From: Nitrospinota bacterium
GTDB lineage: Bacteria; UBA8248
Assembly (NCBI GenBank): GCA_026706735.1
Contig: JAPOYD010000064.1
Location: forward strand, 1 to 48,138
DNA length: 48,138 nucleotides
Reading direction: 5' to 3'
The position numbers and the translations under genes were made by a program. The notes under the pieces were generated by a model that was not told where the DNA came from, searched no databases, and saw only the letters and a program-made list of their open reading frames with translations. Below, in pieces: positions 23,515 to 32,161 of the stretch (its first letter is position 1; every line of letters starts with the position of its first letter).

Positions 23515-24918
23515 TTATGTCCCGGGAACAATCAGGCCCGCCCGCTCGACGATAGCCGCGGACGCCGCCTGCGCCTCCTCGCGAATCGTGCGTTCCTCAT
23601 CTTCGCTTATCTTGCTCAGACGTCCCGCTTCCATGAGCGGCTCACCCTCCACCCAGACCCAGCGCACCTCCGTCCCGTGGGCCTGATACGCGAGTACGGA
23701 CGGCAGATGATGATTCGGGTGCATGTGGGGACCGCTCATGTCGAGCAGAATCATGTCCGCCCGCTTGCCTACCTCGATGCTCCCGATTTCTTCCTCCAGG
23801 CCGAGGGCGCGAGCGCCGTTGCGCGTGGCCATGTCGAGCACCTGCTGCGCCGTGATGGCGGCGGGGTCCTGCTGCACCCCCTTGTGGAGCAGGCAGGCGA
23901 GCCTTATCTCCCAGAACATGTTGACGAGGTCGTTGCAATTCGCATTGTCCGTGCCTAGCGCCACAGGGATGCCGTAGCCCAGCATACGCGGCACCGGCGA
24001 GACGCCCGAGCCCAGATACATGTTGCTCGAGGGCAGATGCACGACCTGGGCGCCTGATTCCTTGAGGAGTCGAATATCCTCCTCGCTCAAGTGAATGCAG
24101 TGGCCCGCCACCAAGCGCTCCGAGAGCAGACCCCAGGCCGCCAGATGCTGCACGACGGGAAGACCGCCTACCTCCGATTCCATTGGATCTTCCGATACGT
24201 GCGTGGAGACGCGAAGGCCGCGCTCGCCGGCCCATTCGTCCACCTCGCGGAAGGTCTCGGGCTTCACGTAGACGGGGATGTTCGGCCCCGGCCAGACGAG
24301 GACGCGACCCCCCGAGCGGCCGTGGTATTTATCGACAAGATGAGAAGTCTCCTCGAACACTTCATCCCTCGTCTTGAGACTCGGCGGAAACGTCTTCCCC
24401 CAGGCGGCGATGTGGGAGTGCGCCCGCTCGGCGAGTTTTCCCGAAGGAGACATTTCGTTGAAGCATAAGGCGAAGACGCTCCGCATGCCCGAATCGTCCA
24501 TGGCCTCTATCATCGCTTCGGCCAGCGGAACCGGGATGCGCTCGTTCGTCACCACCGCCGTGGTGCCAGAGCGAATCGCCTCGCACGCGAAGAGCTTGAC
24601 GGAGAGCGCCGCATCCTCGGGCGTATAGGCCACCTGGCCGGGCGCCATGACGTTCAGGCGCCAGTCCATCAGCCGCCTGTCCGCGCCCAGGCCGCCGCGC
24701 AGCAATATGCACATGATGTGGCTGTGGGCGTTTACCAGCCCCGGTATGAGGGCCATGCCCTCGCCGTCGATCACCTCCGCAGCGCCTGCGTTTATGCCGG
24801 ACTCAGAGATCTCGGCGACCCGGCCATCCTCGACCAACACGGACCCGCGAGGGATGACCTCGCGCTCCTCGTTCTGCGTGAGGACGCAGGCGTTTTCGAT
24901 CACGAAACGACCCGCCAT
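23515..24918 (-). CDS. Amidohydrolase (TRZ/ATZ family deaminase or chlorohydrolase-like)
   Basis: The 467-residue metal-dependent hydrolase has the full ligand set of the AtzA/TrzN/guanine-deaminase group: His65 and His67 (NAHSH), His240 with Glu243 (THVSED), His273 and Asp324 (LGTDN). N-terminal and C-terminal beta-sandwich parts (IENACVLTQ..., GKRADMILLD) flank the barrel. It should deaminate or dechlorinate an aromatic N-heterocycle in the cytoplasm. ATG start with GGAGG upstream. With the AtzD-like gene downstream, deamination followed by ring opening is a plausible two-step route; the substrate is unknown. Confidence 0.92.
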   Translation of the reverse strand: MAGRFVIENACVLTQNEEREVIPRGSVLVEDGRVAEISESGINAGAAEVIDGEGMALIPGLVNAHSHIMCILLRGGLGADRRLMDWRLNVMAPGQVAYTPEDAALSVKLFACEAIRSGTTAVVTNERIPVPLAEAMIEAMDDSGMRSVFALCFNEMSPSGKLAERAHSHIAAWGKTFPPSLKTRDEVFEETSHLVDKYHGRSGGRVLVWPGPNIPVYVKPETFREVDEWAGERGLRVSTHVSEDPMESEVGGLPVVQHLAAWGLLSERLVAGHCIHLSEEDIRLLKESGAQVVHLPSSNMYLGSGVSPVPRMLGYGIPVALGTDNANCNDLVNMFWEIRLACLLHKGVQQDPAAITAQQVLDMATRNGARALGLEEEIGSIEVGKRADMILLDMSGPHMHPNHHLPSVLAYQAHGTEVRWVWVEGEPLMEAGRLSKISEDEERTIREEAQAASAAIVERAGLIVPGT

Positions 24919-24997
24919 GGGAAAATCCTCCGGTTGAGGGTTTTCCCGAGGATACGACAATCGGGCGGTTTTGAGTATCCCCGGCGCAAGCCGCGCC

Positions 24998-25026
24998 TTG
25001 CCAGAGAGGGAAAAGAGCATTATTAG
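24998..25026 (+). promoter_or_regulatory. Sigma-70-like promoter for the VOC gene
   Basis: TTGCCA (24998-25003) and TATTAG (25021-25026) are separated by 17 bases, 38 bases before the VOC start. The opposite strand carries the start of the amidohydrolase operon, so this 145-base gap is a divergent control region. Confidence 0.4.
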
Positions 25027-25063
25027 TGTGAGAAAGAACACGACAACTCGAGGAGAGACGCCG

Positions 25064-25459
25064 ATGTCCAAGATCAAGTTCCTGCAGCACTTCAGCCTCT
25101 ATTGCCGGGATTTGCCGGCCATGCATAAGTTTTATAACGAAATCCTGGGACTGCCCGAAATGCCGCGCCCTCACTTCCCCTTCCCGGGCTACTGGTTCGA
25201 GGCGGGAGCAGACCACCAGATCCACCTCGCCAAGGTGAGCGACACGCATGTGAAACATTCCATCAGCGACAACGAAGACAGCTATATGGACCACCACATC
25301 GGGATGGTGACTGAGGATCTGGAGGGAATGAAGGAGAGGCTTAAAGCCAACGACATCCCGTTTCACGACGAGCCTTACGGTTATCCCCAAATCTTCTTCC
25401 GGGATCCGGAAAATAACCTGATCGAGGTCGCGTCCACGGCGATGTTCGATATGGAGTAA
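25064..25459 (+). CDS. VOC-family (glyoxalase/dioxygenase superfamily) protein
   Basis: The 131-residue, one-module pair of beta-alpha-beta-beta-beta units has metal-type residues: His in LQHFSLYCRD, His in YMDHHIGMV, and the C-terminal Glu in NLIEV. Reactions in this family include isomerisation, epimerisation and extradiol cleavage; the substrate is not readable. ATG start with AGGAG. It faces the amidohydrolase pair and precedes a RidA gene, so it may belong to the same catabolic cluster. Confidence 0.85.
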   Translation: MSKIKFLQHFSLYCRDLPAMHKFYNEILGLPEMPRPHFPFPGYWFEAGADHQIHLAKVSDTHVKHSISDNEDSYMDHHIGMVTEDLEGMKERLKANDIPFHDEPYGYPQIFFRDPENNLIEVASTAMFDME

Positions 25460-25591
25460 CGAGCGCGGAGCAGGTGGCGCGCATTCCGCTTGGAGATTCC
25501 CCATATACCCGGCCGTGAAGCTCATACACGCGGCACAGGAGCGCCATCGCTCACGCATCCCCGCTTTTCTGTGATTTCTGGAGACCAGGCC

Positions 25592-25984
25592 ATGTCATTC
25601 CGAAAATTCCATACAACGCAGGTCACCGCCGGGGCGGGAAGCTACTCCCAGGGCCTTCTGGCGGGCAGGACGCTCTATCTCGCGGGCCAGACCGGAGAGG
25701 GGCTCGACGGCACACCTCCCGCGCTCGGGGACGCCGCCGCTCAGGCCCGCCAGGCGTGCGAGAACATCCGCCAGCTTCTCGCGGAGGCGGGCGGCGATCT
25801 CTCACACGTCGTGAAACTCACGAACTACATCACCGACAGGGCGTACCGCAAACCCGTCTACGCGGTGATCGCGGAATACTTCGGCCCCCATGCGCCCGCG
25901 AGCACGGGCGTCATCGTGGACGGACTGGCTTCTGAAGATTTCCTCGTGGAAATCGACGCCACAGCCTACATTCCAGAGGCCTGA
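25592..25984 (+). CDS. RidA-family protein lacking the conserved arginine
   Basis: The 130-residue single-domain protein has family landmarks: a YSQG strand, YLAGQTGEG, the NIRQLL helix, VVKLTNYIT and a C-terminal EIDATAYIPEA strand. At the position of E. coli RidA Arg105 the sequence is PASTGV, giving Ser instead of Arg. It is thus unlikely to act as a typical 2-iminopropanoate deaminase and may belong to another Rid subfamily. The start is the ATG after GGAG; the frame is open upstream without a ribosome site. Located between VOC and FAD-oxidoreductase genes opposite the ring-hydrolase operon; Rid proteins often accompany heterocycle catabolism. Confidence 0.88.
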   Translation: MSFRKFHTTQVTAGAGSYSQGLLAGRTLYLAGQTGEGLDGTPPALGDAAAQARQACENIRQLLAEAGGDLSHVVKLTNYITDRAYRKPVYAVIAEYFGPHAPASTGVIVDGLASEDFLVEIDATAYIPEA

Positions 25985-26092
25985 GAGGAATACGCGTATT
26001 GAGAAAAACGCCTTTACAAGGCAGAATAGGGGCACATACAGACAAGTTCGCAAGCAGCCCGTGAGGCTGAATCCTTTCAGAGGAGAGGGATC

Positions 26093-27679
26093 ATGACCGA
26101 ATCTTACGATGGATTGTTCGTCGGCGGCGGACACAACAGCCTGGTATGCGCCGCCTATCTGGCAAAGTCCGGGAAAAAGGTGGCCGTCCTGGAGCGCTCC
26201 AGCGTCGCCGGCGGGGGCTGCTCCACGCACGAAGTCACCTTGCCGGGCTTCAAGCACAACCTGCACTCGAACTACTACGTGGGCCTGGAGAGAAGCCCCA
26301 TCCTGCGAGATCTGGAACTCCATGAATACGGCTTCAGCATGATCTTCCCGGAATTTCAGCAGGGCTGCATATTCAGCGACGGCACGGCGTTCGTCATCCA
26401 CCGCGACGTCGAGAAGACCGTCAAATCCCTTGAACGCATCAATAAAAACGACGCGAGAACCTACCGCGACCTCCACGTCAAGTTCACCGAGGGGATGCTC
26501 GACATCATCACCTCCTTCATGTATTGCGCCCCCCTGCCGCCCGAAGAGCTGAAAGAGCGCTTCGCGGGGCCGCTAGGGCGTGATTTCTTAAGCTACGCGA
26601 ACTTGAGCATGTACGAGGCGGTGGACCAGCACTTCGAGGACGAAAAACTCCGCGTGCTGTTCAAGCTTTTCCTGGGCTCCTTCACCCTCGAAAATACGCC
26701 CACGACAGGCATCTTCTTCCCCAGAATCTTCTCGCGTATCGCGAGCTTCGCTCTGCCCGTCGGCGGATCGGTGAACTTCACCCGGGCGCTGGAGCGCGTC
26801 GTCGTGAGAGGCGGCGGCAAGGTGGTCACCAACGCGGAAGTCCGCGAGATCACGGTCGAAAGCGGGGACGCCACCGGCGTCATCTTGGACGACGGCACCC
26901 GCATCAATGCCACCGAGTTCGTGGCGAGCGGGGTGAACTGGCCGCTCACGGTTCGTCTGGCCGGGGAGGATTACTTCGGCGGCAAGCTCGCCAGAGCAGC
27001 GCTCGAATACCAGTGGGCGAGCCACGGGCTGTGCACCATCCACCTGGCGCTCAAGGAAGCGCCCGACTTCGCAGCCGCGAAATATGAACCCGACATCAAC
27101 AAGACGTTCAACATTTTCTGGGGCGCGGACTCGACCGACGAGGTTTCCGAGTGCTTCGAGACGATCCACGAGGGCGAACTGCCCAAGCTCATGGGCAACG
27201 GCGGGAGCAACAGCCACTTCGACCCGACCTACTCGCCCGATGGCACGCACGTGGGCTACTGGTGGCCGTTCGCGCCCTATGAGCTCAAAGACGGCGGGGC
27301 CGAGGCGTGGGACACGCGGCGCGAGGAGTACACCCAGCACTTCATCGACTCCTGGACGCACTACGCGCCCAACATCAACCACGACAACATCATGGGCAGT
27401 TATCTCTACACGCCGCTCGACATCGTGCGCATGAACCCGAACTTCGTCCGCGCGAGCCACCACGTGGGCGCCTACATTCCCGAGCAGTTGGGCTACAACC
27501 GCCCGCATCCGGATGTGAGCGACTTCCGCACGCCGATCGGGAATCTGTACCTGTGCGGTTCGAGTTCGCACGTGGGCGGCGCGGTGACGGGAGCGCCCGG
27601 TTACAACTGCGCGAACGCTATCGCCGAGGATCTGGAAATCGACCGTTTCTGGGCGCCCGTCGAGACCATGATGGCCTGA
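26093..27679 (+). CDS. FAD-dependent oxidoreductase (phytoene desaturase/PYROXD2-like)
   Basis: The 528-residue flavoprotein starts with a dinucleotide-binding variant VGGGHNSLVCAAYLAKSG followed by an acidic ER at the end of the second strand, then AGGGCSTHE. The C-terminal RTPIGNLYLCGSSSHVGG segment closes the FAD site. The layout matches the desaturase/isomerase and PYROXD2 group rather than amine oxidases. It acts on a lipophilic or cyclic substrate by desaturation; substrate not readable. ATG with AGGAGAGGG ribosome site, about 110 bases after the RidA gene. Confidence 0.9.
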   Translation: MTESYDGLFVGGGHNSLVCAAYLAKSGKKVAVLERSSVAGGGCSTHEVTLPGFKHNLHSNYYVGLERSPILRDLELHEYGFSMIFPEFQQGCIFSDGTAFVIHRDVEKTVKSLERINKNDARTYRDLHVKFTEGMLDIITSFMYCAPLPPEELKERFAGPLGRDFLSYANLSMYEAVDQHFEDEKLRVLFKLFLGSFTLENTPTTGIFFPRIFSRIASFALPVGGSVNFTRALERVVVRGGGKVVTNAEVREITVESGDATGVILDDGTRINATEFVASGVNWPLTVRLAGEDYFGGKLARAALEYQWASHGLCTIHLALKEAPDFAAAKYEPDINKTFNIFWGADSTDEVSECFETIHEGELPKLMGNGGSNSHFDPTYSPDGTHVGYWWPFAPYELKDGGAEAWDTRREEYTQHFIDSWTHYAPNINHDNIMGSYLYTPLDIVRMNPNFVRASHHVGAYIPEQLGYNRPHPDVSDFRTPIGNLYLCGSSSHVGGAVTGAPGYNCANAIAEDLEIDRFWAPVETMMA

Positions 27680-27693
27680 AGATAGAGATTTGA

Positions 27694-27705
27694 TTCGCGT
27701 TTCAC
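27694..27705. repeat. Direct repeat flanking an AT-rich gene (left copy)
   Basis: ttcgcgtttcac occurs here and again at 28257-28268, directly outside both ends of the AT-rich gene at 27738-28205. It could be a duplication left by insertion of that segment (about 560 bases). A 12-base exact match could also arise by chance near gene ends. Confidence 0.5.
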
Positions 27706-27737
27706 AATGAATTGTTGTGCGATAGTAGGGGTGCGCT

Positions 27738-28205
27738 GTGAGATATGTCGTGGTGGCAACTGCGATGATGGTGTGTATTAGTGTAAGCGCGAGCGCAAAA
27801 GAGATATTGCCAGACAAGGTGATAACCACATGTAAAAATGCAAAAGGAAAGTCTTATTATCATCAAGGCGGATGGGAAGAAGATAAAATTGCTGGCGGAA
27901 AAACAGCACTTACCATATTGAATAATGGAAAATTTGATATTCTTTTCTGGGATGTCAGAAAAGAACCGATATCAATTTTCAAGAGCGGTGGCGAGTTCTA
28001 TCCCATCAGAAGAGGAAAAAGAAGCATCACATTTTTCCATATAACACGTCGAAAGACGATAGAACTTTTCACGTTTTGGACAGACTCAAAGGGAAATAGC
28101 AAGTTGGCTACGATTATGAGCAGGGGAGGTAATCAACCTTCATGGGGACATAAGAGCGGTATCTTGATTGAAGATTGCACCCCGATAGATTTCTCTGGTT
28201 TTTAG
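27738..28205 (+). CDS. Exported hypothetical protein, AT-rich
   Basis: The 155-residue protein is not recognised. It has a cleavable signal peptide (residues 1-20, hydrophobic VVVATAMMVCISVSASA, cleavage near SASA-KE), then a Lys-rich mature part with two Cys (about 32 and 148) that could form a disulfide. Base composition is clearly more AT-rich than the neighbouring FAD oxidoreductase and cyclase genes, and a 12-base direct repeat flanks it. Start GTG at 27738. It is probably periplasmic or secreted; acquisition by transfer is inferred. Confidence 0.75.
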   Translation: MRYVVVATAMMVCISVSASAKEILPDKVITTCKNAKGKSYYHQGGWEEDKIAGGKTALTILNNGKFDILFWDVRKEPISIFKSGGEFYPIRRGKRSITFFHITRRKTIELFTFWTDSKGNSKLATIMSRGGNQPSWGHKSGILIEDCTPIDFSGF

Positions 28206-28256
28206 GAAACGCATCGCAAACGATAAATTACCAAGGCCTTAAACTAGGAAATTCCG

Positions 28257-28268
28257 TTCGCGTTTCAC
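28257..28268. repeat. Direct repeat flanking an AT-rich gene (right copy)
   Basis: The second exact copy of ttcgcgtttcac, paired with 27694-27705. It lies just before the cyclase gene start at 28288. Confidence 0.5.
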
Positions 28269-28287
28269 GAGGAAAGGATAAAATTTC

Positions 28288-28998
28288 ATGGAACTGATCG
28301 ACCTCTCACAAACCGTGGCGGCGGGCGGATTCGAGCGTCCGTTTCACCCAAAAGTAGCCATTGAGCCGATGATGACGCACGAGGAGTCTTCCAAAAAATT
28401 TCTCGGGAAATTCTCCTTCGCGGCCATGAAGCTCACGCTTTCGGACCACACCGGAAGCCACGTGGACGCCCTGAATCACTACGTGTCCGGAGACGCGCCC
28501 TCCATCGATCAGTTGCCGCTCGATCGCTTCTATTCGAGCGCGATTTGCGTGGATTTCTCGGACATCGCGCCCAAGACCTACATCGAAACCGAACACATCG
28601 AGCGAGAACTGGACAAACACGGGCTTTCCATCGAAGAGGGTGACGCCTTTTTGTACTACACGGGCCATTTCGAGAAGTCCTTCCAGGACCCGAATCCCGA
28701 TGTATGGTGGAAAGAATTCGCGGGCCTGAGCCGGCCCGCCACCGAGTATCTCGCCGACCGGGGGGTGCGCAACATCGGCTGTGAAGCGTTTACGATAGAA
28801 AACCCAACACAAATGTTCCCCGAGTCGGAAGAGCCCTACCCCTCGCATCAGGTGTGCAAGGAGCGGGGGATGCTCAACACGGAGAACCTGGTGATCCCCA
28901 GGCGCCTGGTGGGCAAGCGCTTCACGTTCCTGTGCCTGCCCATCAAGCTGAAAGACGCCACGGGCTCGCCTGTGCGCGCCGTCGCGGTGCTGGACTGA
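28288..28998 (+). CDS. Cyclase-family metal-dependent hydrolase (kynurenine-formamidase-like)
   Basis: The 236-residue protein has the family metal motif HTGSHVDALNH: His54, His58, Asp60 and His64. Members hydrolyse formamides, isatin and other cyclic amides. Start ATG, with GAGGAAAGG upstream. It lies close to the FAD oxidoreductase and the amidohydrolase operon, another cyclic-amide hydrolase in the same neighbourhood. Its stop is one base from the stop of the convergent TatD-like gene. Confidence 0.88.
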   Translation: MELIDLSQTVAAGGFERPFHPKVAIEPMMTHEESSKKFLGKFSFAAMKLTLSDHTGSHVDALNHYVSGDAPSIDQLPLDRFYSSAICVDFSDIAPKTYIETEHIERELDKHGLSIEEGDAFLYYTGHFEKSFQDPNPDVWWKEFAGLSRPATEYLADRGVRNIGCEAFTIENPTQMFPESEEPYPSHQVCKERGMLNTENLVIPRRLVGKRFTFLCLPIKLKDATGSPVRAVAVLD

Positions 28999-28999
28999 T

Positions 29000-29890
29000 C
29001 TAGAAGCCGAAGCTGAAAAGCGCGTTCGCGTTGCCGAATGCCGCTTTTTCGATCTCCGCCTCGGCGATGCCGCCCCGGCGCATGGCGCGAATCGCCCGGG
29101 GGATGCAATAGAGGTCGTTCGACGTGTAGGGAATGAGGTCCGAGTTGAGCATCATGCGCCCTCCCCCGTGACGCCGCACCCACTCCACGACGGCGGAGGG
29201 GGGAATCGGCCGAAGACGGCTGCCGAGGCTCGTCGCGCACCATGCCCCCGTTTCTTCGTGAACGAAATCCACTATCGTCGCATCCACGTGGTCGATAACG
29301 AGCAGTGAGTGGTCGAGTCCGGCCGCGTCGATGATTTCAAGGTCCATCTTGAGGTAATGGAGCCTGAACGCTTCGGGCGAAACCTCTCCTTGCGTGTCTA
29401 CGCCGCCCAGGAATTCCTTCGGGTTCTTGTAGGTGGGCGTGTGGAGGATCAGGGGCTTTTTAAGCTCCGCCGCGAGGCGCGCCTGCGCTTCGAGGCATCT
29501 GGCCTGATCTTCCAGATCCCAGGAAAAGCCAAAGTATTGCCCCGGGTCCAGGCCCACCTCCCCCAGGGCGGCTACCCGATCGTTCTCCAGATAGCCGGGA
29601 AGCGCGTCGATGAGCCGCTCCCAGCCGTCTACCCGCGTCATCGAACTCACGCCCACGGCGCACATGGCGCGAATATGATGTTTGGCCTCGGCTGCTTCGG
29701 CCATCCTGAGAGGACTCTCCCAAAGCCTCTCCACATCCTCCGGCCCAGGCGCGCGCTTCCATATTTCGCGGTGCACGTGGGGATTCCCGCAAGAGATGAC
29801 GGAACCCGCCATCCCGCACATGCCCTGGAGTTCCCAGTCGTCGAAACTGAATCCATGCAGGTGATTGTGGCAGTCGATGAACCTGTCCAT
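29000..29890 (-). CDS. TatD-like metal-dependent hydrolase
   Basis: The 296-residue TIM-barrel hydrolase has N-terminal HNH (His8, His10), Glu111 (ALGEVGLDP), His150 (LILHTP), His201 (IDHVD) and Asp251 (NSDL), the full TatD metal ligand set. TatD proteins are nucleases or phosphodiesterases, but divergent members hydrolyse other substrates. Start ATG at 29890, one base after the stop of the methyltransferase upstream, so the two are co-transcribed. The sequence is quite divergent from E. coli TatD, hence the broad name. Confidence 0.8.
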   Translation of the reverse strand: MDRFIDCHNHLHGFSFDDWELQGMCGMAGSVISCGNPHVHREIWKRAPGPEDVERLWESPLRMAEAAEAKHHIRAMCAVGVSSMTRVDGWERLIDALPGYLENDRVAALGEVGLDPGQYFGFSWDLEDQARCLEAQARLAAELKKPLILHTPTYKNPKEFLGGVDTQGEVSPEAFRLHYLKMDLEIIDAAGLDHSLLVIDHVDATIVDFVHEETGAWCATSLGSRLRPIPPSAVVEWVRRHGGGRMMLNSDLIPYTSNDLYCIPRAIRAMRRGGIAEAEIEKAAFGNANALFSFGF

Positions 29891-29891
29891 T

Positions 29892-30683
29892 CTAGACCCC
29901 TGGTTTTCTCGCCAAAAAGACGTAGCGGTTGAGACTGAAGAAATACTCACCGCGCTCACCCAGCACCATCAAATCCTCCGCCCAGGCTTTTGCCTCTTCC
30001 TTCGGTACGCCGCCCTTGCGGATGACGAAGGGCACGATGACGCTCACCATGCCGTGGCTGTAGTTCTCTGCAGGATACTCCGTATTGAGAAGAGGCAAAA
30101 CCCTCGAATCTACAATCTCGAAGCCTGCGCCATGCAAAAGCTGCGACAGCCTCCTCGGCAGATGAGGATCGGCCAGATGCGCGTCCCATGCGGCGAAAAT
30201 CCGCTTCGCCCGCGCTGCATCCTGCGCGCTCCACACGAGCGAACCCCAATCCGTATCCATGATGAGGGCGCGTCCGCCGGGCCGCAGCACGCGGAAAAGC
30301 TCCGCCAGTGCGGCTTCCATGTCGACGACGTATTCATACACCTGGGAGATGATGGCCGCATCGAGACCGTCATCCTCGAAAGGGAGGCTCAGCGCGTCGG
30401 CCTTGCGGAACGACACCTGCGGCTGCGATGCGCATCGCTCCTGCGCGAGGGCGAGCATGGGCGCGCTCTTGTCCACGCCGAAAACGGCGCCTCCCTCCCC
30501 CACCATGCGCCCGGCTTCCAGCGTCATGAAGCCCGGGCCGGAACCCAGATCGAGCACGCGCTCGCCCGGCTGTGGCGCGACAATCTCCAGAAGAACGCCT
30601 CGCTGCGCGGCCACGTCCGCCGTCGTGTATACGGCCTCGACGCGCCGGGCCGCCTTTTCATCGAAACCTGGGGGCTGACTCAT
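29892..30683 (-). CDS. Class I SAM-dependent methyltransferase (UbiE-like)
   Basis: The 263-residue Rossmann methyltransferase has motif I VLDLGSGPGF (43-52), a GVDKS acidic strand end, DALSLPFEDDGLDAAI and the LRPGGRALI loop typical of UbiE/UbiG-type enzymes. Substrate unknown. It ends one base before the start of the TatD-like gene, forming a tight operon. A 281-base gap on its upstream side separates it from the divergent MFS pair. Confidence 0.85.
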   Translation of the reverse strand: MSQPPGFDEKAARRVEAVYTTADVAAQRGVLLEIVAPQPGERVLDLGSGPGFMTLEAGRMVGEGGAVFGVDKSAPMLALAQERCASQPQVSFRKADALSLPFEDDGLDAAIISQVYEYVVDMEAALAELFRVLRPGGRALIMDTDWGSLVWSAQDAARAKRIFAAWDAHLADPHLPRRLSQLLHGAGFEIVDSRVLPLLNTEYPAENYSHGMVSVIVPFVIRKGGVPKEEAKAWAEDLMVLGERGEYFFSLNRYVFLARKPGV

Positions 30684-30964
30684 CAGACGCTTTCTCTAAT
30701 CACTGTGATGGCCCGAATCAAAGGTCAAGTGTCCTCGCCCGTGTTAGGGGAAGTCAAGCGCTCCACCCGTCTTCATCAGCAGGAAAATCACTTTCTGATG
30801 CGGCGTTTCACACAAGAAATTCTCCAGAATCAAGTCCTGGAGACCTGGTGGATTGCTCTCGCCTTTTCAGCAGGATGAACCCCTCGGCATTGACGCGCGT
30901 TTTCCCCAGAACCTATAAGCCTAATGAAAGCATTTTTCGCGTTCCCGTCATTAATGGACTCCCC

Positions 30965-32161
30965 ATGTCCCCATCGAAGATATTTAACCTTTTCGCGATT
31001 GCGGGCAGTCACGCCGTCAACGCCTTCTACACGCAGCTTCTCATACCCGTACTCCCCCTCATCGTCGCTGAATTCGAACTCAACTACGTGCAGGCGGGCC
31101 TCATCGTGACAACCTATTCGGTGGCGAACAGCGTCTTTCAGTTCCCACTATCCTTCATATCGGACTACACCCGGCGCTGGCGGACGGTACTCGCGCTGTC
31201 CCTGCTTACGCAGGCGCTGCCCGTTCTGCTCTACGGCTACGCGGCGAACTATTCCCTCCTGCTGCTGTTCGTCTTCATCGGCGGCATCGGGAGCGCGGCT
31301 TACCACCCGCCGGCTGTCGCGCTCATCACGCGCGAATTGCCCGAAAGGCGTGGGTTCTGCACGGGCCTGTTCAACGGCGGGGGCGAAATGGGGAACATCA
31401 TCTCGCCCGCCATCGTCGGCTGGCTCGCCGTCTATCTGGCAAGCTGGCGTTTGGCGGCGCAGTTCTACGTTATACCCGGCGTCATCTGGGCGGCGCTTAT
31501 CTGGTTTCGCTTTCAGGATCAACTCGGAGAGCGCCTCCCTTTTCGCCAGGCGGCGAGGTCCACTTTCGGCGCGCTGTTCCGCAACAAGTCTCTAATGCTT
31601 CTCATCGCCCTCTCCTCGTTCCGGATCATGGGCTTTCGCGGCTTCATGGCCTTTTTGCCGCTCCTTATGGCGGAGCAATTCGGCTTCGATACCAAAGGGG
31701 TGGGGTGGCTGCTCAGTATTTATTTTCTCATCGGTTCGACCACGTCCATCATCATCGGCAGGTGGTCGGACTACGCGGGCAGGACCAGGCTCATCGTCGT
31801 GCTCACCTTCATGTGCGCCGCCGCCATGGCTTCTCTTACCTGGGTCGCCAGCGTGACGACGCTGCTTCTCGCGCTTTTCGCCGTCGCCTGCATCCTCACG
31901 CCGGTGCCCACCCTGGTGCTGGCCGTCGGCACGGAACTTGTGGACGAGCGAGTGCGCTCGAGTTCGGTGGGAATGATCTATGGCTTCAACGAGGCGGCAA
32001 GCGCGCTTTCGCCGCTCGTCGGCGGCCTCGTGGCCGAAGCGATGGGACTTCAAATGGCGTTCACCTTCTACGCATCGATGTTCCTTGTCGGCGGGTGCAT
32101 CGCCATCTTCCTGCACAGGGAAAGCGTTCTGCAGCCCCAGATGCAGGGGGGCAAGCCATGA
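30965..32161 (+). CDS. MFS transporter 1
   Basis: The 398-residue 12-helix major facilitator has a loop-2-like RWR segment and the GRWSDYAGR motif between helices in the second half. It resembles fosmidomycin-resistance/cyanate-type efflux proteins in the run of helices. No solute can be assigned. The likely start is ATG at 30965; longer in-frame starts lack a ribosome site. It overlaps the second MFS gene by four bases (ATGA). Confidence 0.88.
   Translation: MSPSKIFNLFAIAGSHAVNAFYTQLLIPVLPLIVAEFELNYVQAGLIVTTYSVANSVFQFPLSFISDYTRRWRTVLALSLLTQALPVLLYGYAANYSLLLLFVFIGGIGSAAYHPPAVALITRELPERRGFCTGLFNGGGEMGNIISPAIVGWLAVYLASWRLAAQFYVIPGVIWAALIWFRFQDQLGERLPFRQAARSTFGALFRNKSLMLLIALSSFRIMGFRGFMAFLPLLMAEQFGFDTKGVGWLLSIYFLIGSTTSIIIGRWSDYAGRTRLIVVLTFMCAAAMASLTWVASVTTLLLALFAVACILTPVPTLVLAVGTELVDERVRSSSVGMIYGFNEAASALSPLVGGLVAEAMGLQMAFTFYASMFLVGGCIAIFLHRESVLQPQMQGGKP

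Noticed and set aside
26588-27829. 413-codon minus-strand frame across the FAD oxidoreductase
   Set aside because: It is a shadow of a clear flavoprotein gene and reads as low-complexity R/V-rich protein.
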